DNA from: Saprospiraceae bacterium
GTDB lineage: Bacteria; Bacteroidota; Bacteroidia; Chitinophagales; Saprospiraceae
Direction: 5' to 3'
DNA length: 64,000 bases
Assembly: GCA_028280415.1 (NCBI GenBank)
Contig: JANQLV010000005.1
Coordinates: 1 to 64,000, forward strand
The notes under the pieces are model-generated. The model was given only the letters and a program-made list of their open reading frames with translations. It did no database searches and had not been told where the DNA came from. Of the stretch, positions 1 to 8,248 are shown one piece after another; positions within the stretch are counted from its first letter, which is position 1; each line of letters opens with the position of its first letter. The translations under genes were made by a program, and so were the position numbers.

Positions 1-277
1 TCATGCAGTAACTATACAGGGATTCATTTTAAAAATTGTCCTTTTCATTTTTGCATATACCATTGATAAATCTATGTAGATCGCAACTTAAATTAATTAT
101 TCCGGCTCTGGACGGAGAAGGTACGTCGAATTATTAATAACACAGGATCGTAAAAAATGGAATGCAACCGGTTTTATCCGAGTTATGTTTTTTAAATTCA
201 TGGTATAAATAACTGTTACCCGGTTTTTAGTTTCCAAAAGCCGGGTAGCAAATATCTGATCAGCAAAATCAAAAAAC
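1..277. other. Left-edge non-coding stretch
   Basis: No credible reading frame is seen before the first gene. The stretch is AT-rich. A 17-base string, ATCGCAACTTAAATTAA, at 80-96 recurs exactly at 28296-28312, which could be chance in AT-rich DNA. A gene could lie beyond the left edge. Confidence 0.4.
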
Positions 278-643
278 ATGACGAATAACGAAAACCAAAC
301 AAAAGAAGATAAATTGGTAAATGATGGTTTGCAACTGCTTTCCAATGGTCATCGGATGACCTATGTTTTTAAATATATCCGGGAACGTGCAGAGGGTGAT
401 GAGATGCGTCAGCGTATTATGCAGCGCATTACTTCGAATAATCAGGCTCAACAGATTAATCAGACCCGATTGGAACATGATACAGCTAAGAAAAGCATTA
501 GCTGGACGGAATTGATTATGGGTTTATGCGTCATTGCTTTTGCGATGTTTATTACCCGGATGCTCTGGGATATGGGCTGGGTATCCACTCTGCCTTTGAT
601 AATGATGGGAGCAGTGTTTGTAGTATGGTCGAAAAGAAGATGA
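278..643 (+). CDS. Small membrane protein of unknown function
   Basis: 121 residues. The N-terminal ~75 residues are charged and helical (a run rich in R, E, Q and M at about residues 30-55). Two hydrophobic segments follow (about 75-92 and 98-115), and the protein ends in a basic KRR tail, so it looks like a two-helix inner-membrane protein with a cytosolic N-terminal domain. I do not recognise a family. It starts at ATG and ends 15 bases before the end of the convergent nusB gene, so the two share a very short 3' junction. Gene reality is supported by protein-like composition and the clear domain split; function is unknown. Confidence 0.7.
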   Translation: MTNNENQTKEDKLVNDGLQLLSNGHRMTYVFKYIRERAEGDEMRQRIMQRITSNNQAQQINQTRLEHDTAKKSISWTELIMGLCVIAFAMFITRMLWDMGWVSTLPLIMMGAVFVVWSKRR

Positions 644-658
644 TAGTTTTTAGCGTTT

Positions 659-1591
659 CTACTCCAGGAGTCCCCGTCCTTCTTTTTTTATTTTACCTTC
701 TTTATTGAGCTTTTTCATCAGGCGATCCAGAATACCATTAATGAAATCTTTACTTTTATCGGTACTGTAAAGCTTGGAAATCTCAACAAACTCATTCAGG
801 GTTACTTTGGTAGGAATAGTAGAGAAGATCATCAATTCTGAGATAGCCATCTTTAATAAGATCATATCAATTACGGCTACCCGGTCGGCATCCCAGTTGT
901 TCAGAGTAGGTTCTATGATTTCGAGAAGGTCCTTATCATTATTATTAACATATGCGAAGAGCGTTTCGCCAAATTCCTTGGTGGTTTCATCCGTAGGCTT
1001 GTAAACTCCCATAAAATTATTTTGATCAGGCAGCGCCTTAATGGTTTTTTTGACGGTCCCGACGACCAGAGATTTATCGTCTATCCAGGTGGGATAGTGA
1101 TCTTCTATTGCCTCGTTAAATAATTCGTGGTTGATACAATGTTTAAAAAGGGCTAAAAGGATTTTTTTATGTTCTTCATTGGTACTTTCCTTGTTGAGAT
1201 AATCCTTGTACTCATCTGTTTTAGCAAATTCTACATACAGCTTCCTAATGGTATCCTCATCAAGGCTATCGTCAAATTTTTTCCGGGCAATCAGGGTCGC
1301 AAAATCCGATTGCGTAACAATCGTTTGCACGACATCATTATCGTAAATTTTTGGAGAAAAGGCTTTATCTTCCTCGGTTGGTAAATGCTTGGCAGAACGC
1401 CTTTTAGCATCTTTAAGGGCATGCATTGCTACCTTAACTAAATAATTAAGATTGTATAAAAACAGAATATAGGATTCCTGGATTCCTTCTTCATATCTGT
1501 TAAGCGCTTCCGGGTAGGAAAGGCTGCCGTCTCTACTCATCGTGTAGAGCATCTGCATTACTTTTATGCGGATATTTCTTCTACTAAGCAT
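659..1591 (-). CDS. nusB: Transcription antitermination factor NusB (long Bacteroidota form)
   Basis: 310 residues. The N-terminus MLSRRNIRIKVMQMLY matches the first helix of NusB (RRxxRxxxxQxLY). The C-terminal NusB domain (about 235-300) carries the hallmark run around IDMILLKMAISELM and the STDKSKDFINGILD motif. NusB binds boxA RNA with S10 (NusE) and promotes antitermination of rRNA operons. Proteobacterial NusB is about 140 residues; Bacteroidota homologues carry an insertion of roughly 150 residues between the N-terminal helices and the C-terminal core, as here. The gene is transcribed divergently from the LytS-type kinase gene, with 175 bases between starts. The charged tail after residue 295 (KKEGRGLLE) is variable in the family. 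Confidence 0.93.
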   Translation of the reverse strand: MLSRRNIRIKVMQMLYTMSRDGSLSYPEALNRYEEGIQESYILFLYNLNYLVKVAMHALKDAKRRSAKHLPTEEDKAFSPKIYDNDVVQTIVTQSDFATLIARKKFDDSLDEDTIRKLYVEFAKTDEYKDYLNKESTNEEHKKILLALFKHCINHELFNEAIEDHYPTWIDDKSLVVGTVKKTIKALPDQNNFMGVYKPTDETTKEFGETLFAYVNNNDKDLLEIIEPTLNNWDADRVAVIDMILLKMAISELMIFSTIPTKVTLNEFVEISKLYSTDKSKDFINGILDRLMKKLNKEGKIKKEGRGLLE

Positions 1592-1672
1592 ATGTTATCA
1601 ATGGGCAGTTTTAGGTTTCTGCAACACAAAGAAAGGAATTTTTTTAGAAAGCTTCACATTATCAAAAATTAT

Positions 1673-1715
1673 TTTCGTGTAAAGTTTGATGTAATATTTT
1701 GAGACTTTCGTGTAA
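1673..1715. promoter_or_regulatory. Pair of direct repeats TTTCGTGTAA upstream of the LytS/LytTR genes
   Basis: The decamer TTTCGTGTAA occurs exactly at 1673-1682 and 1706-1715, 33 bases apart (about three helical turns). The second copy continues into TAAACGAAA, giving a small TTTCG/CGAAA inverted repeat. LytTR-domain regulators typically bind paired direct repeats, and a LytTR gene lies just downstream, so an autoregulatory site is plausible; this is inference. Confidence 0.35.
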
Positions 1716-1766
1716 TAAACGAAAAAAGTTATCCCAAGTTCTCTATTTTACCCGAAATATCTTAAA

Positions 1767-2777
1767 ATGAAGGCTGCGTATCGACCGCATATTATTGGAT
1801 GGTTATTATTCCTGGGGTATGACTATTTCGATTATTTTAGTAAAGGTGATGTGGATTTTCAGGGACTGATGATTGTTAGTTCTTATAATTTGATTCTGAT
1901 CCTGACGTTCTATTTGTCTTACTTTTATCTTTCTGATCTGGTCCCCGGAGCGAATGCATTGCTTAAAACAATTTTGATCATCTCTTTGGGAATCCTTGGA
2001 TTTATACTCACCAGATACTTTATACAGGAAATACTTTTTGAAATATTCTTTGGCTTTTCCAACTATTATCGGGATGATTTTGCTTATTACATTCTGGATA
2101 ATATTTGGAGAGGTGCAGTACCCGTAACAGGGGGGATGCTGGTGCGTTTGGTTGAAAAGAAAAACGAAGATGAGAAATATCAACTTCGATTAAAACAGGA
2201 GAAAACAGCAGCAGAACTGAGTTTTCTCCGATCTCAGATTAATCCTCATTTTCTCTTTAATACGATGAGTTTTTTGTATTCGGAAGCATTTACGATCGAT
2301 GAAAAACTGGCGAATACCATATTGAAGCTATCGGAACTTTTGCGTTATGCGCTGGAAAGTGCCAAAGCGGATAAAATTAATATCGGGAAAGAAGTAACTA
2401 TTTTAAATAATTATATTGATATTTTTAAAAATCGATTTGAAGGCAAGTGTTTTATAGATTTTGATTATACCAATACAGATCAAAGCCTGGAGATAGAGCC
2501 CTTATTACTGCTTCCCTTTGTAGAAAATGCTTTCAAACACGGTGTAAGCAGTGATTCCGAACATCCCTTACGTATAAAGTTGAAAACAGCGGGCAGGCAG
2601 CTATATTTTGATTGTCAGAATCGGATTAACCGCTTTCAGAAAGATGAGAGTAGCGGAATAGGTATCGGGAATGTCAGAAAACGGCTGGATTTGCTTTATC
2701 CGGGACTTTATAATTTGGAGATTGCTAAAAAAGAGGATGAAGGAAATTTTCAGGTATCATTAGAAATTACTTTATGA
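1767..2777 (+). CDS. LytS/YehU-type sensor histidine kinase
   Basis: 336 residues. The N-terminal ~130 residues hold about four hydrophobic membrane segments and no recognisable extracytoplasmic sensor domain. A short coiled linker (about 135-155) leads to the His_kinase domain with the phospho-acceptor in FLRSQINPHFLFNT (His161), then a HATPase_c domain with N-box PFVENAFKHG and G-box GIGIGNVRKRL. It should autophosphorylate and pass the phosphate to the response regulator encoded next. The stop overlaps the regulator start (ATGA), so the pair is translationally coupled. The signal sensed cannot be read from the sequence. Confidence 0.92.
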   Translation: MKAAYRPHIIGWLLFLGYDYFDYFSKGDVDFQGLMIVSSYNLILILTFYLSYFYLSDLVPGANALLKTILIISLGILGFILTRYFIQEILFEIFFGFSNYYRDDFAYYILDNIWRGAVPVTGGMLVRLVEKKNEDEKYQLRLKQEKTAAELSFLRSQINPHFLFNTMSFLYSEAFTIDEKLANTILKLSELLRYALESAKADKINIGKEVTILNNYIDIFKNRFEGKCFIDFDYTNTDQSLEIEPLLLLPFVENAFKHGVSSDSEHPLRIKLKTAGRQLYFDCQNRINRFQKDESSGIGIGNVRKRLDLLYPGLYNLEIAKKEDEGNFQVSLEITL

Positions 2778-3502
2778 ATGAGCAAACATTGAGGTGTATA
2801 GCTTTGGATGACGAACCGCATGCACTCAAAATATTATCTGCTTATATTGAAAAAACGCCTTTTCTAAGTCTGGAAAAAGCAACAACTTCGGTATGGGAAG
2901 TCTTGGATATGTTGAAACAGCAAAATCCCGATATCCTTTTTCTGGATATTCAAATGGAGGAACTGACGGGGTTACAGTTACTGGATATTGTCAAGCCTTC
3001 TTGTTCGGTCATTTTGACTACGGCTTACTCCGAATACGCACTTAAAGGATATGAATACCAAGTACTGGACTATCTGCTAAAACCTTTTTCCTTTGATCGC
3101 TTTTTAAAGGCAGTATCACAGGTGGAACGAAAGGCCGAAATCAATTCCAAGAAGCATCAAACAGAAACACCCTCCACTATTCATTCGGATGCCATTTTTG
3201 TCAAGGGAGATGCAAAGAATAAATATCATCAGATCAGACTGGACGATATCATGTATATTGAAGGTTTGAAAAACTATGTGATGTTTATTTGTACCGGACA
3301 AAAAATTATCACATTACAAAACCTCAAAGACTTACAAGCTTTACTTCCGGTTGAGGATTTTTACCGAATCCACAAATCTTTTATTATTAACCTGAAATAT
3401 ATTCAGCAAATTGAAGGCCATTCCGTATTGATCAATGGAAAGCGTCTGTCTATAGGTGCGAGTTATAGAACGGATTTTTATAATAGAATCAAAACACTCT
3501 GA
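2774..3502 (+). CDS. LytTR-family response regulator
   Basis: 242 residues. An N-terminal receiver domain (about 6-120) has the acidic pocket LDDE (Asp12/Asp13), the phospho-acceptor Asp58 in LFLDIQM, the conserved Thr in ILTTAYSEYA and Lys in YLLKPF. A LytTR DNA-binding domain (about 140-240) has the typical MYIEGLKNYV and FYRIHKSFIINL motifs. It starts inside the stop of the kinase gene and ends 3 bases before the convergent treS gene. Its targets are unknown; the direct repeats upstream of the kinase are a candidate site. Confidence 0.93.
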   Translation: MNEQTLRCIALDDEPHALKILSAYIEKTPFLSLEKATTSVWEVLDMLKQQNPDILFLDIQMEELTGLQLLDIVKPSCSVILTTAYSEYALKGYEYQVLDYLLKPFSFDRFLKAVSQVERKAEINSKKHQTETPSTIHSDAIFVKGDAKNKYHQIRLDDIMYIEGLKNYVMFICTGQKIITLQNLKDLQALLPVEDFYRIHKSFIINLKYIQQIEGHSVLINGKRLSIGASYRTDFYNRIKTL

Positions 3503-3505
3503 GCG

Positions 3506-5134
3506 TTATCCCGAAACCAGCCATTTATAGTCCCAGGCTCCTAGCTCCAAATTCAAAACCTTATCTTCATCAATAGGGTATACATGCGCGTTAAATAATT
3601 CCTTGATTTTATTTGTACCAAGGATTGTAACATCCAGACGGAGATCAAGCTGCTGATCCGACAAATTGATTAGGATGAGAATTTTTTCCGATTTATAGCT
3701 TCTGCTAAAAACAAGAATGGATTTATTAGCGACTTCGATAAATTGTAAATCACCCCGACCCAATACGTTTAATTGTTTGCGCAGCGCAATGAGGTTTTTT
3801 GTCCAGTGAAATAAAGAGTCTGTATCGTCGATCTGTTTCCTTACATTGATCTTTGAAAAATGGTACTCCGGATCTGGAACCGTGGGCAGATAGAGTAGGG
3901 AAGTGTCCGCTTCAGAAAAGCCGCCATTGATCTGATCGTTCCACTGCATAGGTGTTCTCACTCCGTTGCGATCTTCCTGAGTGAGATCATCCCCCATGCC
4001 AATCTCATCGCCATAATAGAGCACAGGAGTACCGGGAAGAGAGAATAGCAGCACATTCATCAATTCAATTTTTCTCCGGTCATTATCCATCAGACGGGCG
4101 AGTCGAAGCCGGATTCCGAGATTGATTCTTGCTCTTTGATCAGCTGCGTATTGATCCCACATATAATGCCGGTCTTCCAGTGTGACCATTTCCAGGGTTA
4201 ACTCATCGTGATTTCTTAGGAAAGTGGCCCATTGGCAATTCTCGGGTATCTGAGGTGTCTGATTTAATATTTCGATGATTGGACTTCGATCCATCTTTTT
4301 CAGCCCCATATAGAGCCGGGGCATGACGGGAAAGTGAAAATTCATATGGCATTCATCCCCTTCGCCAAAATACGCTGCGGAATCTTCCGGCCACATATTG
4401 GCTTCGGCAAGAAGCATAACACCTTTGTGGTTTTTATCGATATAAGCTCTCAATTTTTTCAGGAAATCGTGCGTTTCCAGCAGGTTCTCACCGGAACTGT
4501 TCTCTCTTTCAAAAAGATAAGGAATAGCATCCAGCCTGAAACCGTCAACCCCAAAAGCCGCCCAAAAATCCAGTATTCTGAATATTTCCTCCTGGACGGG
4601 CGGATGATCAAAATTCAAATCCGGTTGATGATGAAAAAAGCGATGCCAGTAATATTGTCCAGCTTCTTCATGCCAGGTCCAATTGGACTTTTCAAAATCC
4701 TGAAAGATGATTCTGACCTCTTTGTATTTTTCGGGATCGTCGCTCCATACATAATAATTGCGTTCGTCCGAGTCCCGGGGAGCTTTAATGGCTCTTTGAA
4801 ACCAGGGATGCTGATCAGAACTATGATTAATAACTAATTCAATAATTACTTTAATATTCCTTCGATGTGCCTCGGCCACAAAATGCCTGAAATCTTCAAT
4901 ATCGCCATAAATTGGATTGACTGTATAATAATCCTTAATATCATATCCATCATCGCGCAGTGGAGAGGGAAAGAAAGGTAAAATCCAAATTGCGGTAATT
5001 CCAAGTTGTTCCAGATAATCCAGCTTTTCAATCAGGCCCTTAAAATCTCCGATGCCATCTCCATTGCTATCCCGAAAGGATTTGACCGGACACTCATAAA
5101 TGATGGCATCCTTATACCAAAGTTGATCGTTCAT
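3506..5134 (-). CDS. treS: Trehalose synthase / maltose alpha-D-glucosyltransferase (GH13)
   Basis: 542 residues, the usual length of TreS without a fused maltokinase. The GH13 barrel shows the TreS-type N-terminus WYKDAIIYECPVKSFRD, region I VINHSSD (His104), region II DGFRLDAIP (nucleophile Asp202), acid/base Glu244 in LLAEANMWPE and region IV FLRNHDE (His309-Asp310). The stretch GIRLRLARLMDNDRRKIE and the following LLFSLPGTPVLYYGDEIGMG are typical of TreS. The enzyme interconverts maltose and trehalose. No pep2/maltokinase, glgE or glgB lies nearby, so a link to the GlgE pathway is not supported locally. The same-strand FtsX-like gene lies 53 bases upstream. Related oligo-1,6-glucosidases are the main alternative. 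Confidence 0.88.
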   Translation of the reverse strand: MNDQLWYKDAIIYECPVKSFRDSNGDGIGDFKGLIEKLDYLEQLGITAIWILPFFPSPLRDDGYDIKDYYTVNPIYGDIEDFRHFVAEAHRRNIKVIIELVINHSSDQHPWFQRAIKAPRDSDERNYYVWSDDPEKYKEVRIIFQDFEKSNWTWHEEAGQYYWHRFFHHQPDLNFDHPPVQEEIFRILDFWAAFGVDGFRLDAIPYLFERENSSGENLLETHDFLKKLRAYIDKNHKGVMLLAEANMWPEDSAAYFGEGDECHMNFHFPVMPRLYMGLKKMDRSPIIEILNQTPQIPENCQWATFLRNHDELTLEMVTLEDRHYMWDQYAADQRARINLGIRLRLARLMDNDRRKIELMNVLLFSLPGTPVLYYGDEIGMGDDLTQEDRNGVRTPMQWNDQINGGFSEADTSLLYLPTVPDPEYHFSKINVRKQIDDTDSLFHWTKNLIALRKQLNVLGRGDLQFIEVANKSILVFSRSYKSEKILILINLSDQQLDLRLDVTILGTNKIKELFNAHVYPIDEDKVLNLELGAWDYKWLVSG

Positions 5135-5187
5135 TAATTATTCGTCGTTTAAAAGTTGTTAAATACAACAACCTTCTTTATCCTTTT

Positions 5188-6360
5188 TTACCGCTGTAAA
5201 TGCTCTACATTCATTTTGATATTCCGAAAATTCAAATAAAGAATAAGCGCGCTTAGTCCAAGTCCAAGTAAATAAACAGACCAGTGAATTCCGGCATCAA
5301 TTTCCAGCCCTTGTCCTTCGAACCAGCCAGCAAACCAGTAACGGCTCAGTAGTAGTGCGAGTAAAACAGCGACTAATATGCCCGTAAAAAGTATCAAAAG
5401 TCGTTTATTCAAAATACCCCCGACTTGCTTGTTTTTATATCCAAGTTGAAGTAATAAGCGAATGTCTTCTTTAGATTGAGATATGATTAACTGGAAATTA
5501 AGTACAAAAACCAGTACGGAAAGTAGTACGATGATAAAACCTATTCCGGCGATTGCAGAAATGATACCCCGGAGCAGAGAAGTTAGTTTTCCCCCGATCA
5601 ATTTACCACTGCTAACTTCGTAATTTTTTTCTTTAAGCATATTTTGTAATTCCGGCGAATATGGATTAACCGTTTTCAAAATAACTCTCGAAGGATCGCT
5701 CTTGGCTTTGTTACCGAATTGTTGATTGGACCACTCCAGAAAATTTGCCGGTACAATAATCGAGTTGATCCGATCGCTGAAACCAATAATTCGTCCCTGA
5801 TAGGTACGACGCAATCCATTGCCGCGAATGATGATATCAACCGAAACTTTGCTAATGGTACTTGGCGTAAATTGAGGTAAACCCTGGCTGGGTGCAAAAC
5901 CAAAATTATACAGTGCCAGATAATCCCTCGACATGATAATTGGAACTTCTTTCTGCCCTTTCTGCCAACTGAATCTACCGAGGTTGACATCGACAAAATT
6001 ATCGGGGACGGATTCAAAAAACAGTTCTGTATAGAAACCGAACATGGAGCTGGAAGCACCTACTTTGTACTGATTAGAGTTGAATTCACCTACTTCGAGG
6101 ATGAAATCATAATTTTTTAAAGTGTCGATTTCTTCGGATGTAAAAGCAGCGCTGGCTCCAAGTGTATTAAACAGATTTACTTTTTTATTAATGATCACAT
6201 ATTGATCCGAAGCCCCGTCTCCACTGATCAGATTTTGCAGATCGTGATAAAATTGAAAGGCGGTAAGAACGAGCAGTAAACCCAGAAAAGCGCCTATAGC
6301 TGCACTGTAGATTTGCCATTTGTTTTTTCCCTTCCAAAGTATTTGATTCAATAATTCCAT
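5188..6360 (-). CDS. FtsX-like permease with MacB-type periplasmic domain
   Basis: 390 residues from the ATG at 6360; an in-frame GTG seven codons upstream (6381) is a less likely start. Layout: one N-terminal transmembrane helix (about 18-38), a large periplasmic domain (about 45-270), then three helices (about 272-300, 318-345, 360-380). This is the topology of MacB/LolC-E/FtsX permeases. No ATPase partner is encoded adjacent, so the ATP-binding subunit must be elsewhere or absent. Upstream is an unrelated lipoprotein gene on the same strand. Substrate unknown. Confidence 0.75.
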   Translation of the reverse strand: MELLNQILWKGKNKWQIYSAAIGAFLGLLLVLTAFQFYHDLQNLISGDGASDQYVIINKKVNLFNTLGASAAFTSEEIDTLKNYDFILEVGEFNSNQYKVGASSSMFGFYTELFFESVPDNFVDVNLGRFSWQKGQKEVPIIMSRDYLALYNFGFAPSQGLPQFTPSTISKVSVDIIIRGNGLRRTYQGRIIGFSDRINSIIVPANFLEWSNQQFGNKAKSDPSRVILKTVNPYSPELQNMLKEKNYEVSSGKLIGGKLTSLLRGIISAIAGIGFIIVLLSVLVFVLNFQLIISQSKEDIRLLLQLGYKNKQVGGILNKRLLILFTGILVAVLLALLLSRYWFAGWFEGQGLEIDAGIHWSVYLLGLGLSALILYLNFRNIKMNVEHLQR

Positions 6361-6477
6361 ACAAGCGCTTTGATCGGACACAAATGTAACAAAGCTTGCC
6401 TTGCTATAAAAGAATAGATCGAATAATTAGACAGAATTTCGACGAGTTTATCTTTCTACCGATAGAAGGCTGAAAAA

Positions 6478-7068
6478 CTAGAATGTAATCGTTTGTCCAA
6501 CCTCTTCATAATAGGTGCGCTGTTGATCAAATATGTTTCCAGGTGCGCTACAGGTAACGGAGTAACCCATTTTATTTTGGAAATAAAGAAAGGATACGGA
6601 CATTAAAGAGCCTTGCTGTGCAGATTGTTGAAAAATAATTCTTTTAAATGGGACACCGGCCTTGGTTTTGCCTTCGGATTCTTCTGTTATAGACTGGATT
6701 TGACCACTATTTAGCAGGAAGTCACGGGAGATATCATAATAATTCACCAGATCACCATATGTCTTATTATCAGCACCAATGGATATCGTTTCTTTACCTC
6801 CTGCAGCCTTATTGATAAAGATAACGGGGAGGTTAGGCATCCTGTTTTCTATTATTTCCCAGGAAGAAGGTTGCAGAACTTTGAAAGCAAATACAGAGGA
6901 CGTATAATATTGTTTTTCCGGAGCCTTAGGTTTAGCAGGCGGAGCAGGAGCAGTGTTTTGTGGTTTCTTTTCCGGAGTTTGAGGCTTGGAAGGGGATTGG
7001 GTTTCACTATTACAAGCAAAAATGACCAGAAGTGAAGCGATACAAAAGATATTTATTAGACTTTTCAT
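6478..7068 (-). CDS. Lipoprotein with proline-rich linker
   Basis: 196 residues. A lipoprotein signal peptide ends in the lipobox VIFAC (Cys19). A Pro/Lys/Ala-rich linker (about 25-52) follows, then a globular domain (about 55-196) containing FAFKVLQPSSWEI and ending in EEVGQTITF, resembling PsbP/DcrB-type folds in which a short peptide fragment near the end reads YYEEVGQTI. Likely membrane-anchored. No enzymatic motif is visible and the precise role is unknown. Confidence 0.75.
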   Translation of the reverse strand: MKSLINIFCIASLLVIFACNSETQSPSKPQTPEKKPQNTAPAPPAKPKAPEKQYYTSSVFAFKVLQPSSWEIIENRMPNLPVIFINKAAGGKETISIGADNKTYGDLVNYYDISRDFLLNSGQIQSITEESEGKTKAGVPFKRIIFQQSAQQGSLMSVSFLYFQNKMGYSVTCSAPGNIFDQQRTYYEEVGQTITF

Positions 7069-7112
7069 CGGAGTGTTTTTATGGTTTTATAATTCCTCGA
7101 AAGTACATGACA

Positions 7113-7490
7113 TTAAGCAAGTACATTTCTCAATATCCAGAAGACAATAATAATACCCAGTACTATGTAAATTGATTTGTAACCGAACAATATTTTTTGA
7201 GCTTTCTGATACTTGTTTTTCATACTTGGAATTTCAAAAAGCAGACCAAGAAAAATATAAGGCAGAGAAAGTACCAGTAAAGGATTGTATTGATAGGCCT
7301 GGAAAAGTTCACCCCGGAGTAATTGATAAATAGCACGCTGTGATCCGCAGCCCGGACATTGGTATCCTGTCAATGATAGGAAAGGACATTTTGGAAACCA
7401 ATTACTTGCTGCAGGATCAATGCTGCTATAAAGTATCAATAATGTAAAAATGATTAGACCTAAGAAGAAAAATTTCCTGGATCGCTTCAT
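7113..7490 (-). CDS. DUF2752 membrane protein
   Basis: 125 residues from the ATG at 7490 (MKRSRKFFF); the longer frame to 7550 would overlap the preceding gene. It has the DUF2752 signature: an N-terminal helix, then CPFLSLTGYQCPGCGSQRA with paired cysteines and a CPGCG knuckle, followed by an amphipathic NPLL segment and two more transmembrane helices. It starts 7 bases after the stop of the GYF/CD225 gene, so the two are almost certainly cotranscribed. DUF2752 genes are commonly found next to CD225/dispanin-like genes in Bacteroidota. Function unknown. Confidence 0.85.
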   Translation of the reverse strand: MKRSRKFFFLGLIIFTLLILYSSIDPAASNWFPKCPFLSLTGYQCPGCGSQRAIYQLLRGELFQAYQYNPLLVLSLPYIFLGLLFEIPSMKNKYQKAQKILFGYKSIYIVLGIIIVFWILRNVLA

Positions 7491-7497
7491 TGAACTT

Positions 7498-8025
7498 TTA
7501 AAATGCGCTTCCTGCGAGTATCGCAAATACATAAAAGATAGTAATGACAAGACCTATACCCAGGGAGATCATTACCCAAAGTTTGGCATTATCTGAGGAC
7601 TTTTGTGCGCCTTGTATATCGCCCTGAGCCCATTTAGTGTCTACCTGAGCAGCATATACAATACCAATAATACCACCGATTAAGCAGCAAAATATAGTAA
7701 CCAAAATGGATTCAACCAACCACGTTTTGGGTTTGATGCCGTTTGGCTGTTGATATTGTTGCTGGTATCCACCTTGATTCCTGGCTTGTTGATATCCGCC
7801 CTGAGCTGCAGGAGGTGGCGGTGATTGTTGTACCGTAGGCTGTGGAGGCGTCATGGTAGTTGCTTCGAATAGAGCATTTAGTTCAGGCAGATCACCTGCT
7901 CTGGTCCAATCGGCCAGTCCCTCGTACCAAACGTAAGTATCTGTGCTAATTCGCTTTGATTGTAATTCTTCGAATGAAAAGGGACCTAATTGCTGATCTC
8001 CACTGGCGTAATAATATTGTTTCAT
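7498..8025 (-). CDS. GYF_2 (DUF4339) and CD225/dispanin-like membrane protein
   Basis: 175 residues. Residues 1-55 form a GYF_2 domain (YYYASGDQQLGPFSFEEL...VWYEGLADW), a module thought to bind proline-rich peptides. Residues 57-97 are a low-complexity Pro/Gln/Gly linker with two GGYQQ repeats. Residues 98-172 are a CD225/IFITM-like segment with two hydrophobic helices, CCLIGGIIGIVYAAQVDTKW being the recognisable core of the bacterial dispanin family. It lies directly upstream of the DUF2752 gene. A membrane-associated adaptor role is inferred only from domains. Confidence 0.85.
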   Translation of the reverse strand: MKQYYYASGDQQLGPFSFEELQSKRISTDTYVWYEGLADWTRAGDLPELNALFEATTMTPPQPTVQQSPPPPAAQGGYQQARNQGGYQQQYQQPNGIKPKTWLVESILVTIFCCLIGGIIGIVYAAQVDTKWAQGDIQGAQKSSDNAKLWVMISLGIGLVITIFYVFAILAGSAF

Positions 8026-8248
8026 GCTTTCTAAGTTGATTATAGGGCTTTGTTTATTATGGCCTAAATATAAATAATTATATGAATTTATGGTAATCGG
8101 GCTACGAACCGACCTAAAATTTATTGACTGGTCTGTAACATGCCTTTTTTATTTACGCTGCGGCTATCGCCAGAGCTTAGGGCTTGGATTAATTTTGAAA
8201 CGATGTTTTGGAGCAGCATAGAATGGCTATTTATGTGATAAAAATAGA
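8026..8248. other. Intergenic region downstream of the M24 peptidase gene
   Basis: 223 bases with no credible gene and no clear intrinsic terminator. It holds the 5' region of the GYF/CD225 gene and the 3' region of the peptidase gene. Confidence 0.4.

Noticed and set aside
4334-4837. 167-codon plus-strand frame inside treS
   Set aside because: Antisense to a well-supported GH13 gene; product has no family features.
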